Positions 50,633 to 61,935 of a stretch of 64,000 nt of DNA are shown in pieces; position 1 is the stretch's first letter, and each line of letters starts with the position of its first letter. The position numbers were made by a program, and so were the translations under genes. This DNA is from Leptoclinus maculatus. Taxonomy: Eukaryota > Chordata > Actinopteri > Perciformes > Stichaeidae. The notes beneath the pieces were generated by a model. The model was not told the origin of the DNA. It made no database searches and saw only the letters and a list, made by a program, of their open reading frames with translations. The stretch covers positions 12,665,418 to 12,729,417 of the forward strand of contig JAVDOI010000019.1 of NCBI GenBank assembly GCA_032191485.1, written 5' to 3'.

Positions 50633-53600
50633 ATGTCCCACACTGTCTCTCCGGTCGTCTCCGTTGTCCCCTCTCGGGCTCTGGTGGATGAGACGTTCAA
50701 GGTGGCGGTGCAGAATCTGCCTCCGGGTTCTCCAGTAACACTTCACTCCCTCCACCTCTCCGAGGACAAGGACTTCTGGGAGGCCTTCGGACACTACATC
50801 AGCGATCACAGAGGAACCGTCTCTCGTGGGTTCTCTTCCTTTTTATCTCCTCAAAACTACTTTTTAAAAATCTTAAAGTGTGTTTTAAATCTACCGTGAG
50901 GACAAGCGTCCTCGTGCTGAACACAAAAACACTTCGGATTTCTGCACTAATTGGCTTGTTGGCTTTTTTGTATATTTTGTTTTGTTGACATTTAAACAAT
51001 GTTTGTAGTTGCAGAGGATTTCAGTTTTGGGGGAACGTACAGGGGAAAAGAAGCCATGGGTTTGTTGTGGAGTATGCGTCCTGTCCCAGGCAGCCGCGAG
51101 GGCCTCAGGTAAAACTATCACCTAAAGTCAATAACACAATTAATCATCTTCTTCTCCTCGAGAAGATCGATTAGTTGACTAACCAACCAGACAACAGCAA
51201 AGCTTTTTTGTTGTTTCGAACTCACTAAATTATTAACTGCGTACGTTATCTGGCGTCAGTTGTCTTGTTTTATTTTTATAAAAGGTAAAATTGTTGGCGT
51301 CATTAGAACGGATAGATTGAGAAAGACATTGTGGAAAGACGGGGGACTACGGGGCCGCGGGTGGGATTGAACCCGGGCTTGTGCCTTAAGGTGTCAGCTT
51401 TAATTCTTTGGGTGTGGATCCACAGGGTGAGCTGGTGAAATCTATATTTCTGTGTCATGTTAACTGAAACCTAGCGTGTGTTGAAGAAGTGAGCTGCTCA
51501 TCTCTGCTGCAGGCTGGAGGCTCCAGGCCTCATTAACACACCTTGAACCTCTTCACCTGTCAAGGTTGAGAAAGATGAACGTCTGCAGCCCCCTGCTGGT
51601 CAACATCTCGGTCTACAGTGGACATGTAGAGGAGGGCTTCAGGGAGCAGGCTCCTCTGGCCTCGACGCTCACAGAGAGATGGTACATGGGTCCAGGAGTC
51701 CGGAGGATGGAAATCAGAGAGAAAGGAGTGCGAGGGACGCTGTTTCTACCTCCAGGTCCACCTGAAAAACATATGTCCTCCTCTTATCTTCTTTGTGTTG
51801 CTCTTAAAAGATCAATGTTTTAGTTGGATTAGATAATTGATGATCAGTAAATCCAGTGTCTCCGTGCCTCAGGTCCAGGACCGTTCCCCGGCCTGTTGGA
51901 CATATGGGGAGGAGGTGGAGGGAGGTACGAGTATCGCGCAGCTCTTCTGGCGTCTCACGGTTACGTTTCTTTGGCGCTGGAATATTTCTCCCCCGGTGAG
52001 CTGAAGTCAGCCGAAAGACAGATCAACTATTTTGAGGTTTGTGTTTGTTATTAATATACTAAGTTATTCATATTTCAATATATAAAGCTGGTGTGGCCAA
52101 ACTATGGCCCATTTTATTGAAACAATTAACCTCTTGGCACAGAAACCAATATTTTACCATTTCTGCCTGTTCTGTTCGTGACATCTTAATGTTAGACACA
52201 TAAACATCTTACATTTACATTTGCATCGTCATCTTTAGGCCATGAACAGACACCAAAAATGGAATAAAATATTCATAACTATGTTTTCATTAGTGAGTAA
52301 TGACCTGAAACTAATAATCGTGTTTTCGTTAGCTTATAATGAGTTGTTTATATCGACATAGGGAGCAGGTCATGTTGCACCGCCATGTTTCTACGGTAGC
52401 CCAGAGCGGACAAACCAAACACTGGCTCTAGAGAGAGGCTTTTTTACATACTTTTTTACCACAGTAGTTTTCAAACAAGCTTGGAAAGGGAGGGGTTAGG
52501 GGAGGGCGGATTCAGATTGCTTGCAATCTACAACCTCACCACTAGATGCCACTAAATCCTACACACTGCTCCTTTAAAGCTAGGGTTGGTAATCTTGAGG
52601 AACTAGCAAGAGTACGCTAGATTTAATAAAGTTAATTAAAATGATCCAACCAAATAACACAGCCTAGTGTTGACAACTCTTTTCTAATGAAAGTAGCAAG
52701 CAACATTAGCTCCAAAAGTCGTTAAATCTAGCAAGAAAGTTTCCAAGTCTGCAACACTGACAGTCCGTCCATCCCGGCCTCCCTCCAAAGCCACTCCCCC
52801 AAACTTATCACGTTTTGGCTCGGATCATTAATTTATTACATTCCTACAACAGCCACAGATACCTGCTTTTTTTTCTTTACTTGGCGTCGCAAGATGGTCT
52901 CTTTTGCGATGGGATCCCACCAGCCATGACACCAAATCGGACCAGGGGCGTATTTATTGTTTCTTAAGTTCCTGTTCTACTTCTGCACAGACGGCGTTTA
53001 ATATCGTCAGTGACCATCCTCAAGTGATCCCAGACAGAGTCGGAATATTTGGTCTTTGCCTCGGCTCGGTTGTGACCAATTATTTGGCAGCCGAGAGCAG
53101 CGTTATCAAGGCAAGTACTGAATGCAAAATATGTTGGAGATTGCTTTTTTGTTTGCAGGTTTGAAATTGAAAACCTGTAGAACTTTTGGCCCCGATAGCA
53201 CACAGTAGAGAACCAGATTTAAGAGTGCATCGTTGTGTTTTGTTCCAGCCTCGCTGTTGTGTTTGTGTCAGCGGCAGCCACATTTATCCACGCGGGGCGG
53301 CCATCAAAGGACTCTATCGACTGTTGGCCTTGTAGGTATTCTGTTATCCTGTCAGTAACATGAAGCCAGTACACACAGTTGGACTGATATCATGGTGAAT
53401 TAATTACTTGTGATGGCAGGAATGCTCACAAGATGCGTGTGGATGAGAACAACCATCAGATATGGCGAGATATGGTCCTACCGATTCCCGATGATCTCTC
53501 GCAGAAATTGGACGTAAGTACATGTTGCACTATTGACACACAAGGATGAGACTATATATTGGTTTGTTTCAACAGATACCCGCCTTTCATTAAAGACTCA

Positions 53601-54481
53601 TACGGCACAACAAGTTTCAAAGTGTAAACAAATTCACTTTTTAACGTCCAACATCGGACAAAAATATGTCTTGACACCCTATTTTCGTGGCTTTCTTATC
53701 TGTTCTTCAATCATTGTACCAGGCAGAAACCTTCTGTTCTGAAAAGTGAAGTCAATGCTTCGTATCTTAAACCTACATTCTCTCTAATGTCCACCAGGGG
53801 GCGACTCCTCTGGTTGTATAGAAGCCTATGAGAAAATGACTCTACTTCTCTCTTGATTCATTACCTCAGTAAACATTGTAAACATGAGTTTATGGTCTCA
53901 ATCTCTAGTTTCAAGTCTTCTTCAATACAGCATGATGTTCATTTAGTAAATTATGGTCAATTTAGAGTCAAACAGACCATAAAGCAGGGTATGCTTTAGG
54001 GCGGGGCTACACGGTGATTGACAGGTAGAAAACCCTTTCAGTGTGTTTTCAGTTAATGAAAGTTAATTGTAACATTTCTGGTCCCTAAAAATGTCTTATT
54101 TAGCATTCGGTTGTACTTAGCTCCTCCCTCTTGTGTCACTTCTGTTTAAAAAAAAAGACAAGATGGCGACGGCCAAAATGTCGGCAGTCCACAAGTTAAG
54201 GAGTGACATAACGGTGACTACATCCCTTTCCGATATAGTCAATGCATTGTACTAAAATGTAAAATATTGTTATGTTGTTCCACTTTTACCAGACGACTAA
54301 ATGATTTCTGTGTTGAGTCGTGAGAATAAAATAGAGCTCTTAACTCACATTGGTTTATTCTAACAAACACGTATTGTGGTTAATTCTCTTGGAGGTGGGG
54401 AAAATAAACTGTCCAATGTTGTTGGTGAACGGCCGTGATGATCAGAACTTGCCCACAGTGGAGAGTGCTGAGGATGTGAGT

Positions 54482-54550
<69 letters not shown>

Positions 54551-57161
54551 CATGACGATGAAGTAGATGTAAGAGCAGTTTATACTAGAGCAGGTAGTTT
54601 TTGCAAAGTCAAGAAGAGCATCTATGAATCTGCAAAAACAAGCTATTTAAAGACGGCAACTTGTTGACTTACCTTTGAATCCACTGTATCATACGGGGAT
54701 GTACACCACCAGAATCAGAATCAGTTTATTGCCAATGTATGTTTCACATACAAGGAATTTGTCATGGTGGGTGGTGCATAACATTAGACAATAACATTAA
54801 ACAGTAAACAACAATCAACAGTGCAAGAAATAGAAACATTACAATTTACAATAGAATTTAAAAGAATATAAAATAAAGTGCACAACAAACAGGACTGTAA
54901 ACAAGTGTAATGTAAGTGTAATGTAAAAGTGACAAGTGTATTAAAATATGAAGGGATGTGCAGGGGAACTAGTAGGGAGGTAGGAAAATTGTCCTGGGGA
55001 TGACAGAGTCAGTCAGTGGGGGACCCGGGCTCTGTTAATGAGCCCGACTGCCGATGGAAAGAAACTATTCGTGTGGCGTGAGGTCTTGGCCCTGATGGAC
55101 CTCAGCCTCCTGCCAGATGGAAGGGACTCGAACAGTTTTTGTCTAGGATGAGAGGGGTCGGATGCAATCTTTTTTGCTCGCTTCAGGGTCCTTGAACCGA
55201 ACAAGTCTTGGAGGGACGGCAGATTGCAGCCAATCACCCTCTCGGCAGAGCGGATGATTCGTTGCACTCTGCCCTTGTCCTTGGCAGTGGCTGCAGCGTA
55301 CCAGACTGTGATGGAGGAGCAGAGGATGGACTCAATGATGGCAGTGTAGAAGTGCACCATCATTGTCTTTGGCAGGTTGAATTTCTTCAGCTGCCTCAGG
55401 AAGTACATCCTCTGCTGAGCTTTTTTTAGTGATGGAGCTGATGTTCAGCTCCCACTTGAGGTCCTGGGATATGATGGAGCCCAGGAAGCGGAAGGACTCC
55501 ACAGTGATAGGGGCTGGTGGGGCTGCGTTGTTCCTGAAATCCACAACCATTTCCACTGTCTTTAGAGCGTTGAGCTCCAAGTTGTTCAGACCGCACCAGG
55601 TCACCAGATGGTCAGTCTCCCACCTATAGGCGGACTCATCCCCACCAGAGATGAGTCTAATGAGGGTGGTGTCATCCGCGAACTTCAGGAGCTTGACGGA
55701 CTGGTGACTGGAGGTGCAGCTGTTTGTGTACAGGGAGAAGAGCAGAGGTGAAAGAACGCAGCCTTGGGGGGAGCCGGTGCTGATGGTCCGAGAGGCTGAG
55801 ACGTGTTTTCCCAGCTTGATGTGATGCTTCCTGTCAGACAGGAAGTCTGTAATCCACTTGCAGATGGAGTCGGGCACGTGCAGCTGGGAGAGCTTGTCAT
55901 GTAGCAGAGACGGGATGATAGTATTGAAAGCAGAGCTGAAGTCCACAAACAGGATCCTGGCATAGGTTCCTGGGGAGTCCAGATGCTGGAGGATGAAGTG
56001 AAGGGCCATGTTGACTGCGTCATCTACAGACCTGTTGGCTCTGTAGGCAAACTGCAGGGGGTCCAGGAGTGGGTCAGTGAGGGTTTTTAGGTGGGACAGG
56101 ACTAGGCGTTCAAAAGACTTCATGACCACAGAGGTCAGGGCGACGGGACAGGTATACTCTGTGGGAATTAGTTGTATATCTTAAGAGTATTATTGTTTAT
56201 TGCAAGTTAAAATAAATCAAATGTTGAATGAGCTTTGCTGTCAAAGAGATTGTTTGTGATCGTTTTAGTATGATACTTAATTAATAAAATTTGTAAAAAG
56301 AGGTTTGAGAAATTGTGATGGCATTTTGCACCATTTTTTACGGACCCAAGTGAATAAACTATTAATTGAGAAAACAATCAGCAGATTAATAGATAGTAAA
56401 AATAATCAATAGCTCAACCTTTAACAACATTGCTCTAGAAGTGAAGGAGCGTTCGTTCAGATCCTAAAATGAGTCCGTTTGGTCGAGACAGTCCGTCAGA
56501 GAACTGAACAATAGAGGCTCAAGTCTCATAACTCTTTAGTGGTTTTCACCTGCTGGAGCTCCACAGACATGAAATCAGTCGGTGCTGTTTTGATTTGACC
56601 TTTGACCCCACCCCAGATGGCTAAAATGATGCGAGCAGCAGGGAAGGAGCACCTGCTGACCAGAATTGAATACCTGGATGCTGGACATCTGATCGAGCCG
56701 CCCTACTCGCCTCATTTCAGAGCCACTAAGTTCATAAAGGACACAAAAGAGACAGGTGAGTTCTGCTCATTTAACGTCTGCAGGCTCTGCTTTTAGGTTT
56801 TAGTTTTGGTGGTTTCTGGGTTATGAAGACATTCATAGATGTGTTCCCTTCACCGTCTATCACAGAACCAAATATTTTACTCTGTTGGTAAAAACGGTCC
56901 TATATTTCACAATGTAACTGGTTCCAGAGGACAAATAAACTAGAGCTTGACTGCTAATAACATTTAATTATTTTATTCTGCCTTACGTATCCATTAAAAA
57001 CCCTCCAGCTGTGTTAAATTGAGGTTTTCTGATCTTCATCGTGTGTTTCAGTGATATTGCTTTGCGGAGGACAAACCAAACCCCATTCAGACGCTCAGGA
57101 GGACTCCTGGAATAAGATCTTGGCTTTTCTGCAGCACCATCTGTACTCCAGCATTTCTTAA
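50633..57161 (+). CDS. baat: BAAT / acyl-CoA thioesterase family gene, copy 1, complete
   Basis: The family either conjugates bile-acyl-CoA to taurine or glycine (BAAT) or hydrolyses acyl-CoA (ACOT). Exons: 50633-50825, 51015-51108, 51565-51755, 51873-52036, 52991-53110, 53249-53331, 53420-53513, 54395-54475, 56617-56755 and 57052-57161. Frame closes to 422 aa (human BAAT 418). The N-terminal beta-sandwich includes PSRALVDETFKVAVQNLPPG and GGTYRGKEAMGLLWSMRP. Then come ERWYMGPGVRRMEIREKGVR and RGTLFLPPG. The alpha/beta-hydrolase triad is Cys237 in GIFGLCLGS, Asp329 in NGRDDQNLP and His364 in DAGHLIEPPYSP. Cys as nucleophile is the BAAT state; most ACOT1/2/4 relatives have Ser. The C-terminus YSSIS is not an SKL-type peroxisomal signal. 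Intron 5 has a GC donor (AAG|GCAAGT). Intron 8 holds a LINE and a CA repeat. Start choice: the ATG at 50633 sits in CACCATGTCC. Confidence 0.88.
52355..52583 (+). repeat. Dispersed repeat family B, BAAT copy 1 intron 4
   Basis: CCGCCATGTTTCTACGGTAG, then GCGGACAAACCAAACACTGG, then CACTAGATGCCACTAAATCC and TACACACTGCTCCTTTAA. It recurs at 63658-63886 as part of the duplication and independently in NTN4 introns. Confidence 0.85.
53784..54030 (+). repeat. Dispersed repeat family A, BAAT copy 1 intron 7
   Basis: Near-identical to 19948-20182: GTCCACCAGGGGGCGACTCC, then GTTTATGGTCTCAATCTCTA and GCAGGGTATGCTTTAGGGCG, with an extra GGCTACACGGTGATTGACAG at the right end. It matches the left end of the 38108-38368 copy. 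Confidence 0.9.
54482..54543 (+). repeat. (CA)n microsatellite directly after BAAT exon 8 donor
   Basis: About 62 bases of CA starting within 8 bases of the exon 8 donor (GAT|GTGAGTG at 54476). Confidence 0.95.
54705..56165 (-). mobile_element. 5'-truncated non-LTR retrotransposon (LINE, CR1/L2-like), reverse transcriptase fragment
   Basis: On the minus strand, 56129-55332 encodes the reverse-transcriptase fingers and palm: DPLQFAYRANRSVDDAVN, ILFVDFSSAFNTIIP, STGSPQGCVLSPLLFSLYTN and the active-site box LLKFADDTTLI. The downstream thumb and C-terminal part (about 55408-55013, with RIIRSAERVIGC and DPSHPRQKLFESLPSGRR) is in another frame. The frames meet at an A-run (T-run on plus near 55425-55431), so one base has been gained or lost and the element is dead. 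The 3' tail at the left end has GAATCAGAATCAG, a short tandem typical of CR1/L2-type tails, and CACATACAAGGAATTTGTC. There is no endonuclease or ORF1, hence 5' truncation. It lies antisense in BAAT intron 8. Confidence 0.88.
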
Positions 57162-57708
57162 AGCCAAGATGTGAACGCGTACGACAGCACGCATCGCCCA
57201 CGAATCAGTGCAGGAGAACAAGGCGTTGTGTGACGAGATCATGTTTTATTAAATTAACATTATCACATGTTCACAGGTGACCGTGTGTCTTTTCTTCTGA
57301 ATGTACTTCCTGCTCACAGTAGCCCAACAATCAGACGGAATGGGTTTTATGACCACTGTCTTCTTCAGTCTGAGTCTTGTTAGACGTAATCTTTTCTCCG
57401 TCGTTGACACAATCGTGAGTAATCCACCATGAATGTGCCCTTTCACTTTAGACAACTTCCACTTACCAACACGCAGGAAACCTGGAGGAGATTTCTGCTT
57501 TACAGCATTAAAGGAACATTTCGTAACACAACAAAAACACGTGGTAGAAAGAAGTGCTCTTATTTCTGCTGAGTTCCTTTGTTTCACCTGTAACAGCAGC
57601 AGATTTACCGCTCGGTTCATTAACGGCAGCGGTGCTCAACTCAAAAGATGAACTCACTCAGACTTTATTAAAGGCACAGTCTGCAAGAGGACGTGTGTTT
57701 GTGTGCGA
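57162..57708. other. BAAT copy 1 3' UTR and tail-to-tail gap
   Basis: ATTAAA at about 57250 on the plus strand can end BAAT. AATAAA on the minus strand at about 57664-57669 can end the next gene. A 123-codon minus-strand open frame (57620-57249) has no recognisable features and is not called. Confidence 0.5.
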
Positions 57709-59170
57709 TCATCTGTGCAGATGAAGAGTGAGGATTTGCTCGACCAGCTGAAGAGTTGGTTGGCTGATCGGGTAGTGAGGCGGCAGCTTCTCCTCCGTGC
57801 ACGACAGCTTCACAAAGTACCTGGAGGGAAAAAAAACACTTATTCACCAACTGAAGTACAATTTTTACATACTTGAGTACTTCCATTTTATTCTACTTAA
57901 TACTTCTACCCCACTACACCTCAGGGAGGTACTTTTTACTCCAGAAAACATGCAGTACTATAATATATCATTCTGCATAATCAGTACTTTTACTTTTGAT
58001 ACTTTCAAGTATATTTTGTTGATAATACTTAATATATTAATATGTTTTATTCATCACTATTACGAACAGAGTATTTTAAGACTGTTGTAATTCTAGTTTT
58101 ACTTAAGTAAAGTAATCTGAGTACTTCTTCCACCACTGATCTTAACTCAGACTCCTCGACCTAATTAGGGGTTCAAGCCACAGAAATCCGATTTACATGA
58201 AACCTGTTTCAGACATTCGTCTCCAATCGTTCTACAAATTTACCTCGAGAACCACTAAAGTCTGCCCACTGGGTTTTTTAAAAGCAGGTTTTTTTACATT
58301 GCCTCCTAAGTCCATTTGCTACCAAATTTTCTGTGGATCATTATTGGACCAACATTATCAAAAGCTTGCAAGAGCTTTTTGATATCTCATTGCGTTTTTA
58401 AGATATTGACCAATGAACTTCAAAAGGGCCGTGGCTCAACACATCAATAGATCTAAGTCCACAACCATTGGACCAATCATCACAAAACTTGCAAGATATG
58501 TTCACATAAGCACCTGGTAAACACGCTGAAAGTCCCACTCCTGGTGGGAGAAAATGTGTCCTGGTCAAAGGACACATTTTTAAAGGCCATACTAGGGACA
58601 AAAGTCTTGACTGTGGTGAGAGAGTCTTGGTGTGAAGGTGGATGGTTCATCTTACCAGCTCTTCTGGCACAGGGTCTCTGTCCAGGATCAACGGGTAGGA
58701 CGGAGGAGGAGCAGGAATCTCGGGCGGAGGAGGACCACGCCGCTCCAGACCCTCTGCATTAAACTGCAGAGACGGTGTGGACTGACGTTATTGCGAGGTC
58801 ACTGTGTTGACTGTCCACATTGTGACGGAGCTCCTTCCTCCACGGCTGTCAATAGTGCGCTAAAAACAGGCCCTGTGTAAATATGGAAACTAATATACTA
58901 CTAAAGGGGGTGTCACCGTTCCTTTGCGTTGAGCTCACCTGGACAGGCGTTGACCCGTCTCAGCATGCGCTGCACCTGGCCGACGGTGTCCTCCCAGCAG
59001 CCCGAGCTGGCCTGCATGTGTGGCTGCAGCTGGTGCAGCCGGTCACTGAGGTCCTGGTAGCCCTCGAGCGTCAACTCCGTGGGTTCCTTGGACACCATCA
59101 GTTTCTCCAGGTCGTCCTCCAGGATGATCATCCTAGCGATATCAGAGACGGAAGAGGAGGATGAATACAT
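57709..59170 (-). CDS. Unidentified small gene (candidate exons only)
   Basis: Three minus-strand segments look coding. The first is 59170 (or an acceptor at 59132) to 58939. It has DDLEKLMVSKEPTELTLEGY and LSDRLHQLQPHMQASSGCWE, an acidic, helix-prone, Leu-rich segment, and ends in a phase-1 donor CCAG|GTGAGC. The second is 58753-58656, Pro-rich (RRGPPPPEIPAPPPSYPLIL), ending GAGCTG|GTAAGA. The third is 57820-57709 with YFVKLSCTEEKLPPHYPISQ and LVEQILTLHLHR, then stop and an AATAAA 40 bases on. The second and third do not join in frame as drawn, so there is either a missed small exon or decay. I do not recognise the family. If it has exons further upstream, the duplication junction at 59278/59279 has cut them off in this copy. 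Tail-to-tail with BAAT copy 1. Confidence 0.45.
57840..58140. repeat. AGTACT-type dispersed repeat inside the unidentified gene
   Basis: ACATACTTGAGTACTTCC, then TACTTCTACCCCACTACACC, then ACTTAAGTAAAGTAATCTGA and AGTACTTCTTCCACCACTG. It resembles 6596-7405 and 28430-29152 and occupies the intron between the last two candidate exons. Confidence 0.7.
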
Positions 59171-61935
59171 TATCTTCTCTTGCCGCGCTGAATCGGAGAG
59201 GGCAAAAGAAACTCGAGCTACATTCGGCTTTGAAAATGTTAATCAGTTTCCTAAACATGAAATCTGACAGAAACGGGGCAGTATTCTGCAGCAAAAACAC
59301 CCGGGCTGCGGTCGAAAAGTCCCAAAAATGACCTCCTAACGTCTATTCCTAACCACTTTTCCTTGACCTCTATTAAAAACATCATGGGGTCGAGGAAAGA
59401 TGTGAAGGAGAGTTCATGAGGAGTTAGGAAAAGGAAAAGACAAGTGTTAAGAGAATCCGACTCCACTTTCACTAAGCTACGTAATCATGATGCGACGGCA
59501 GATGTCTGACGTAGGTCTGCCATGGTGAAACTACAACGAAGAACTACAAAAAGCGCAACTAAAGCAGGACACCATGAAATCTGTTACTTATTTACAGGTT
59601 ATTTAAAGAGCTTGTTTTGTGAGAAGGAGAGAAACCGGAGCTCATTCCTTCCTGCTGCTGTCACACAACAATCAACACTTCTTCTGCAGAAAACGGTAAT
59701 TCACTCGTGCAACATCAATTAAACTGTTTAATATCAATATTTCCTTTATGTGGATTCAACGGTTCTGTTAGATTTAGCTTTTTACCAGTTTAATAATCTA
59801 TCATAGGCCGAGCTTGTTTTAATTTTACTGAAGCTTCTTGTTATTGTGAATTTGTTTATTGACAGTTTGCTTTATTTACTGTTCATTTTTACTTATTTGT
59901 TACATGTTCAAGGTAAATAAATACATATAAAATGAAACAAAAGGATTGTCACTGTCTGCTCATATTCATCAACATGAATCCCATTACTTTATGACTGTAT
60001 GAGTATAATCGTTATCGTTATAGGTTGGATTTTGTGCATACTCACACGGAAAAACCCGCTAGCATTGTAGCTCCAGAGAGACACGTCACTGACGCTTCTT
60101 TTGGGTGCGTAGTCTTTTCCAATTACAACTTACATCTACAAAATGCAACTTTATTGACGTGTAAAAGGAATAAGGTCCCATGGTGGTCAACAGGACGGGA
60201 TGTGGCTTAACCTCTGTGATAAGCCAGGGTTTTTATTTTACCTACAGGTTGGTGCTGACCGTTAACATCTCAACACAATGCTACGACACGTGAGGTGTTT
60301 GAGCTCGACTAGAGGTGCACTGTGGTCAGTGTACTTTAATACACGACAACTGCAAGTATCTGCTCATCACACAGGCCTCAGGTTGGTACTAGTACTCCTT
60401 TGACTGACAACTTCACAGTCACAAATACCAGTGAAAGCAGCCAGCTACTCTAAAAGCACTGCATTATGTAAGTAAAAGTAAAGTATCAGGAGAAAACGTA
60501 CCAACACTCAAAAAGTACAAAAGGTTTATGAGCAAAATATACTTACAAGTATCAAGTATCATGTTTAAGCAGTGTTCTACAGCTGTAATTGATTTATATG
60601 CAGTTGGGGCGTTAAACTGAGTGAGTTTTCATCATCAAATCATTAACTAATAAATCAATCACACCTATAGTCAGTGTGGAGGAACGCTGTGTTCTGTCTC
60701 AACCTTGAAAAGAGTCAAAAACAACCTCTCCTGAGATAACATTCGTCAAATTAATCAATCATTTCCTTTTTTGGTCGTTCTGTTTTGTCAGCAGGTTCAT
60801 CAGTGTCTAAACCTCTTTTATTTATCTTTTTATTTCTTATTAACTCACTTATTCCTTCTCTCTTCTCTAAATATTAAACCTGACTTCCTATAGCACTCCA
60901 AGGACAAAGTACCTTTTTAATATATGAAAATCTGGCTTGTTAACTAACTAATCACTATATTTTGGACCAAAAACCTCGATATTGATATTTTAGGTTTGAC
61001 TGTTGGTGCTTTCACAAATATTTACACGGGGAGATTTCCCTAAATAATTGTCAGTAATGTGTGTATAATGACTAACAGGGTAGTTGCAAAACAGCAAGAA
61101 CCATCTGGCATGTTCTGAATTACATCACTTTACTGTAATGTAGCCAACATTTAGGATATCTAAAGTCCAAAGTTATACGTCGTCTCAAGTCATGATATTA
61201 ATCTAATCTGGATGTAGTTCATTAGAACCCTTTTATATTATGAGAGTTCCTTCTGGAGCTCAAGTTACTGTTAAGAAGGTCCAGGGTCTTTGTTCACAAT
61301 CACAGTTTTTGGGGGTTGTGTTGTCACTCATGCTTTCATCGATCCTTGAAGAACTCTTTCATCCAAAACAGTTTTTTGGCTGAAAAGAGTTCTTAATGAA
61401 ACCCTTTAAAGAACCCTTTAAAGAACCCTTGAAAAACCGATGGCACGTATGAAATCCTGCACTAACATGCTAGTTATTGCGCCAAAACAGGAGGTGAGAT
61501 TTTCTAGTACGTCCTAAACTCTTAGTATGAAACCCAAAGTACTCAAATTGCATACTAGCTCCAGTGAAATATTACAGCATGCAAACACTGGCCGCTACGC
61601 CGGCATTTACGTCCCACAATGCAATGCGGGAGTGACGACAATGCTCATAACAGACGATGGCCGACAGCTCTGTAACGTCAATTGTGGACCCACTGAAGGG
61701 TTCTCCAGAAGCGGATGGTTCTGGGTAGAACCTCAGCCCTTCAGTGAGGGATGATGGGAACAAGAACACACTGTGCTCCTCTATCGTAGATGTGCTCTGT
61801 TAAAACCACATATCTGTTGTGTACTCTTCCCAAATGTATATTTAGTTCACTTGTTCACCCAGCCTGTGAGAACCGAGGACGTTCCTCCTCCTTGTTACGT
61901 GAACTCGTGCATTTCTCCACAGACGATTGTCCACC

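Larger units (their letters stand above)
47962..59278. repeat. Tandem segmental duplication, unit 1 (about 11.3 kb)
   Basis: The sequence from 47962 (CAGTATTCTGCAGC) recurs from 59279 to the window end in the same orientation with about 99% identity by eye. Unit 1 contains a complete BAAT-family gene and a small minus-strand gene. Left of 47962 and left of 59279 the sequences are unrelated, which fixes the left border. Because unit 2 follows at once, unit 1 ends at about 59278. Confidence 0.95.

Noticed and set aside
51340..51400. tRNA-like B-box (GGGTTCAATCCC on the minus strand), also in unit 2 near 62645-62705
   Set aside because: The flanking T-stem does not pair beyond two bases and no D-arm, anticodon arm or acceptor stem could be drawn.
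57249..57620. 123-codon minus-strand frame
   Set aside because: Lies in the gap between two gene ends, has no recognisable motif, and overlaps poly(A) signals.
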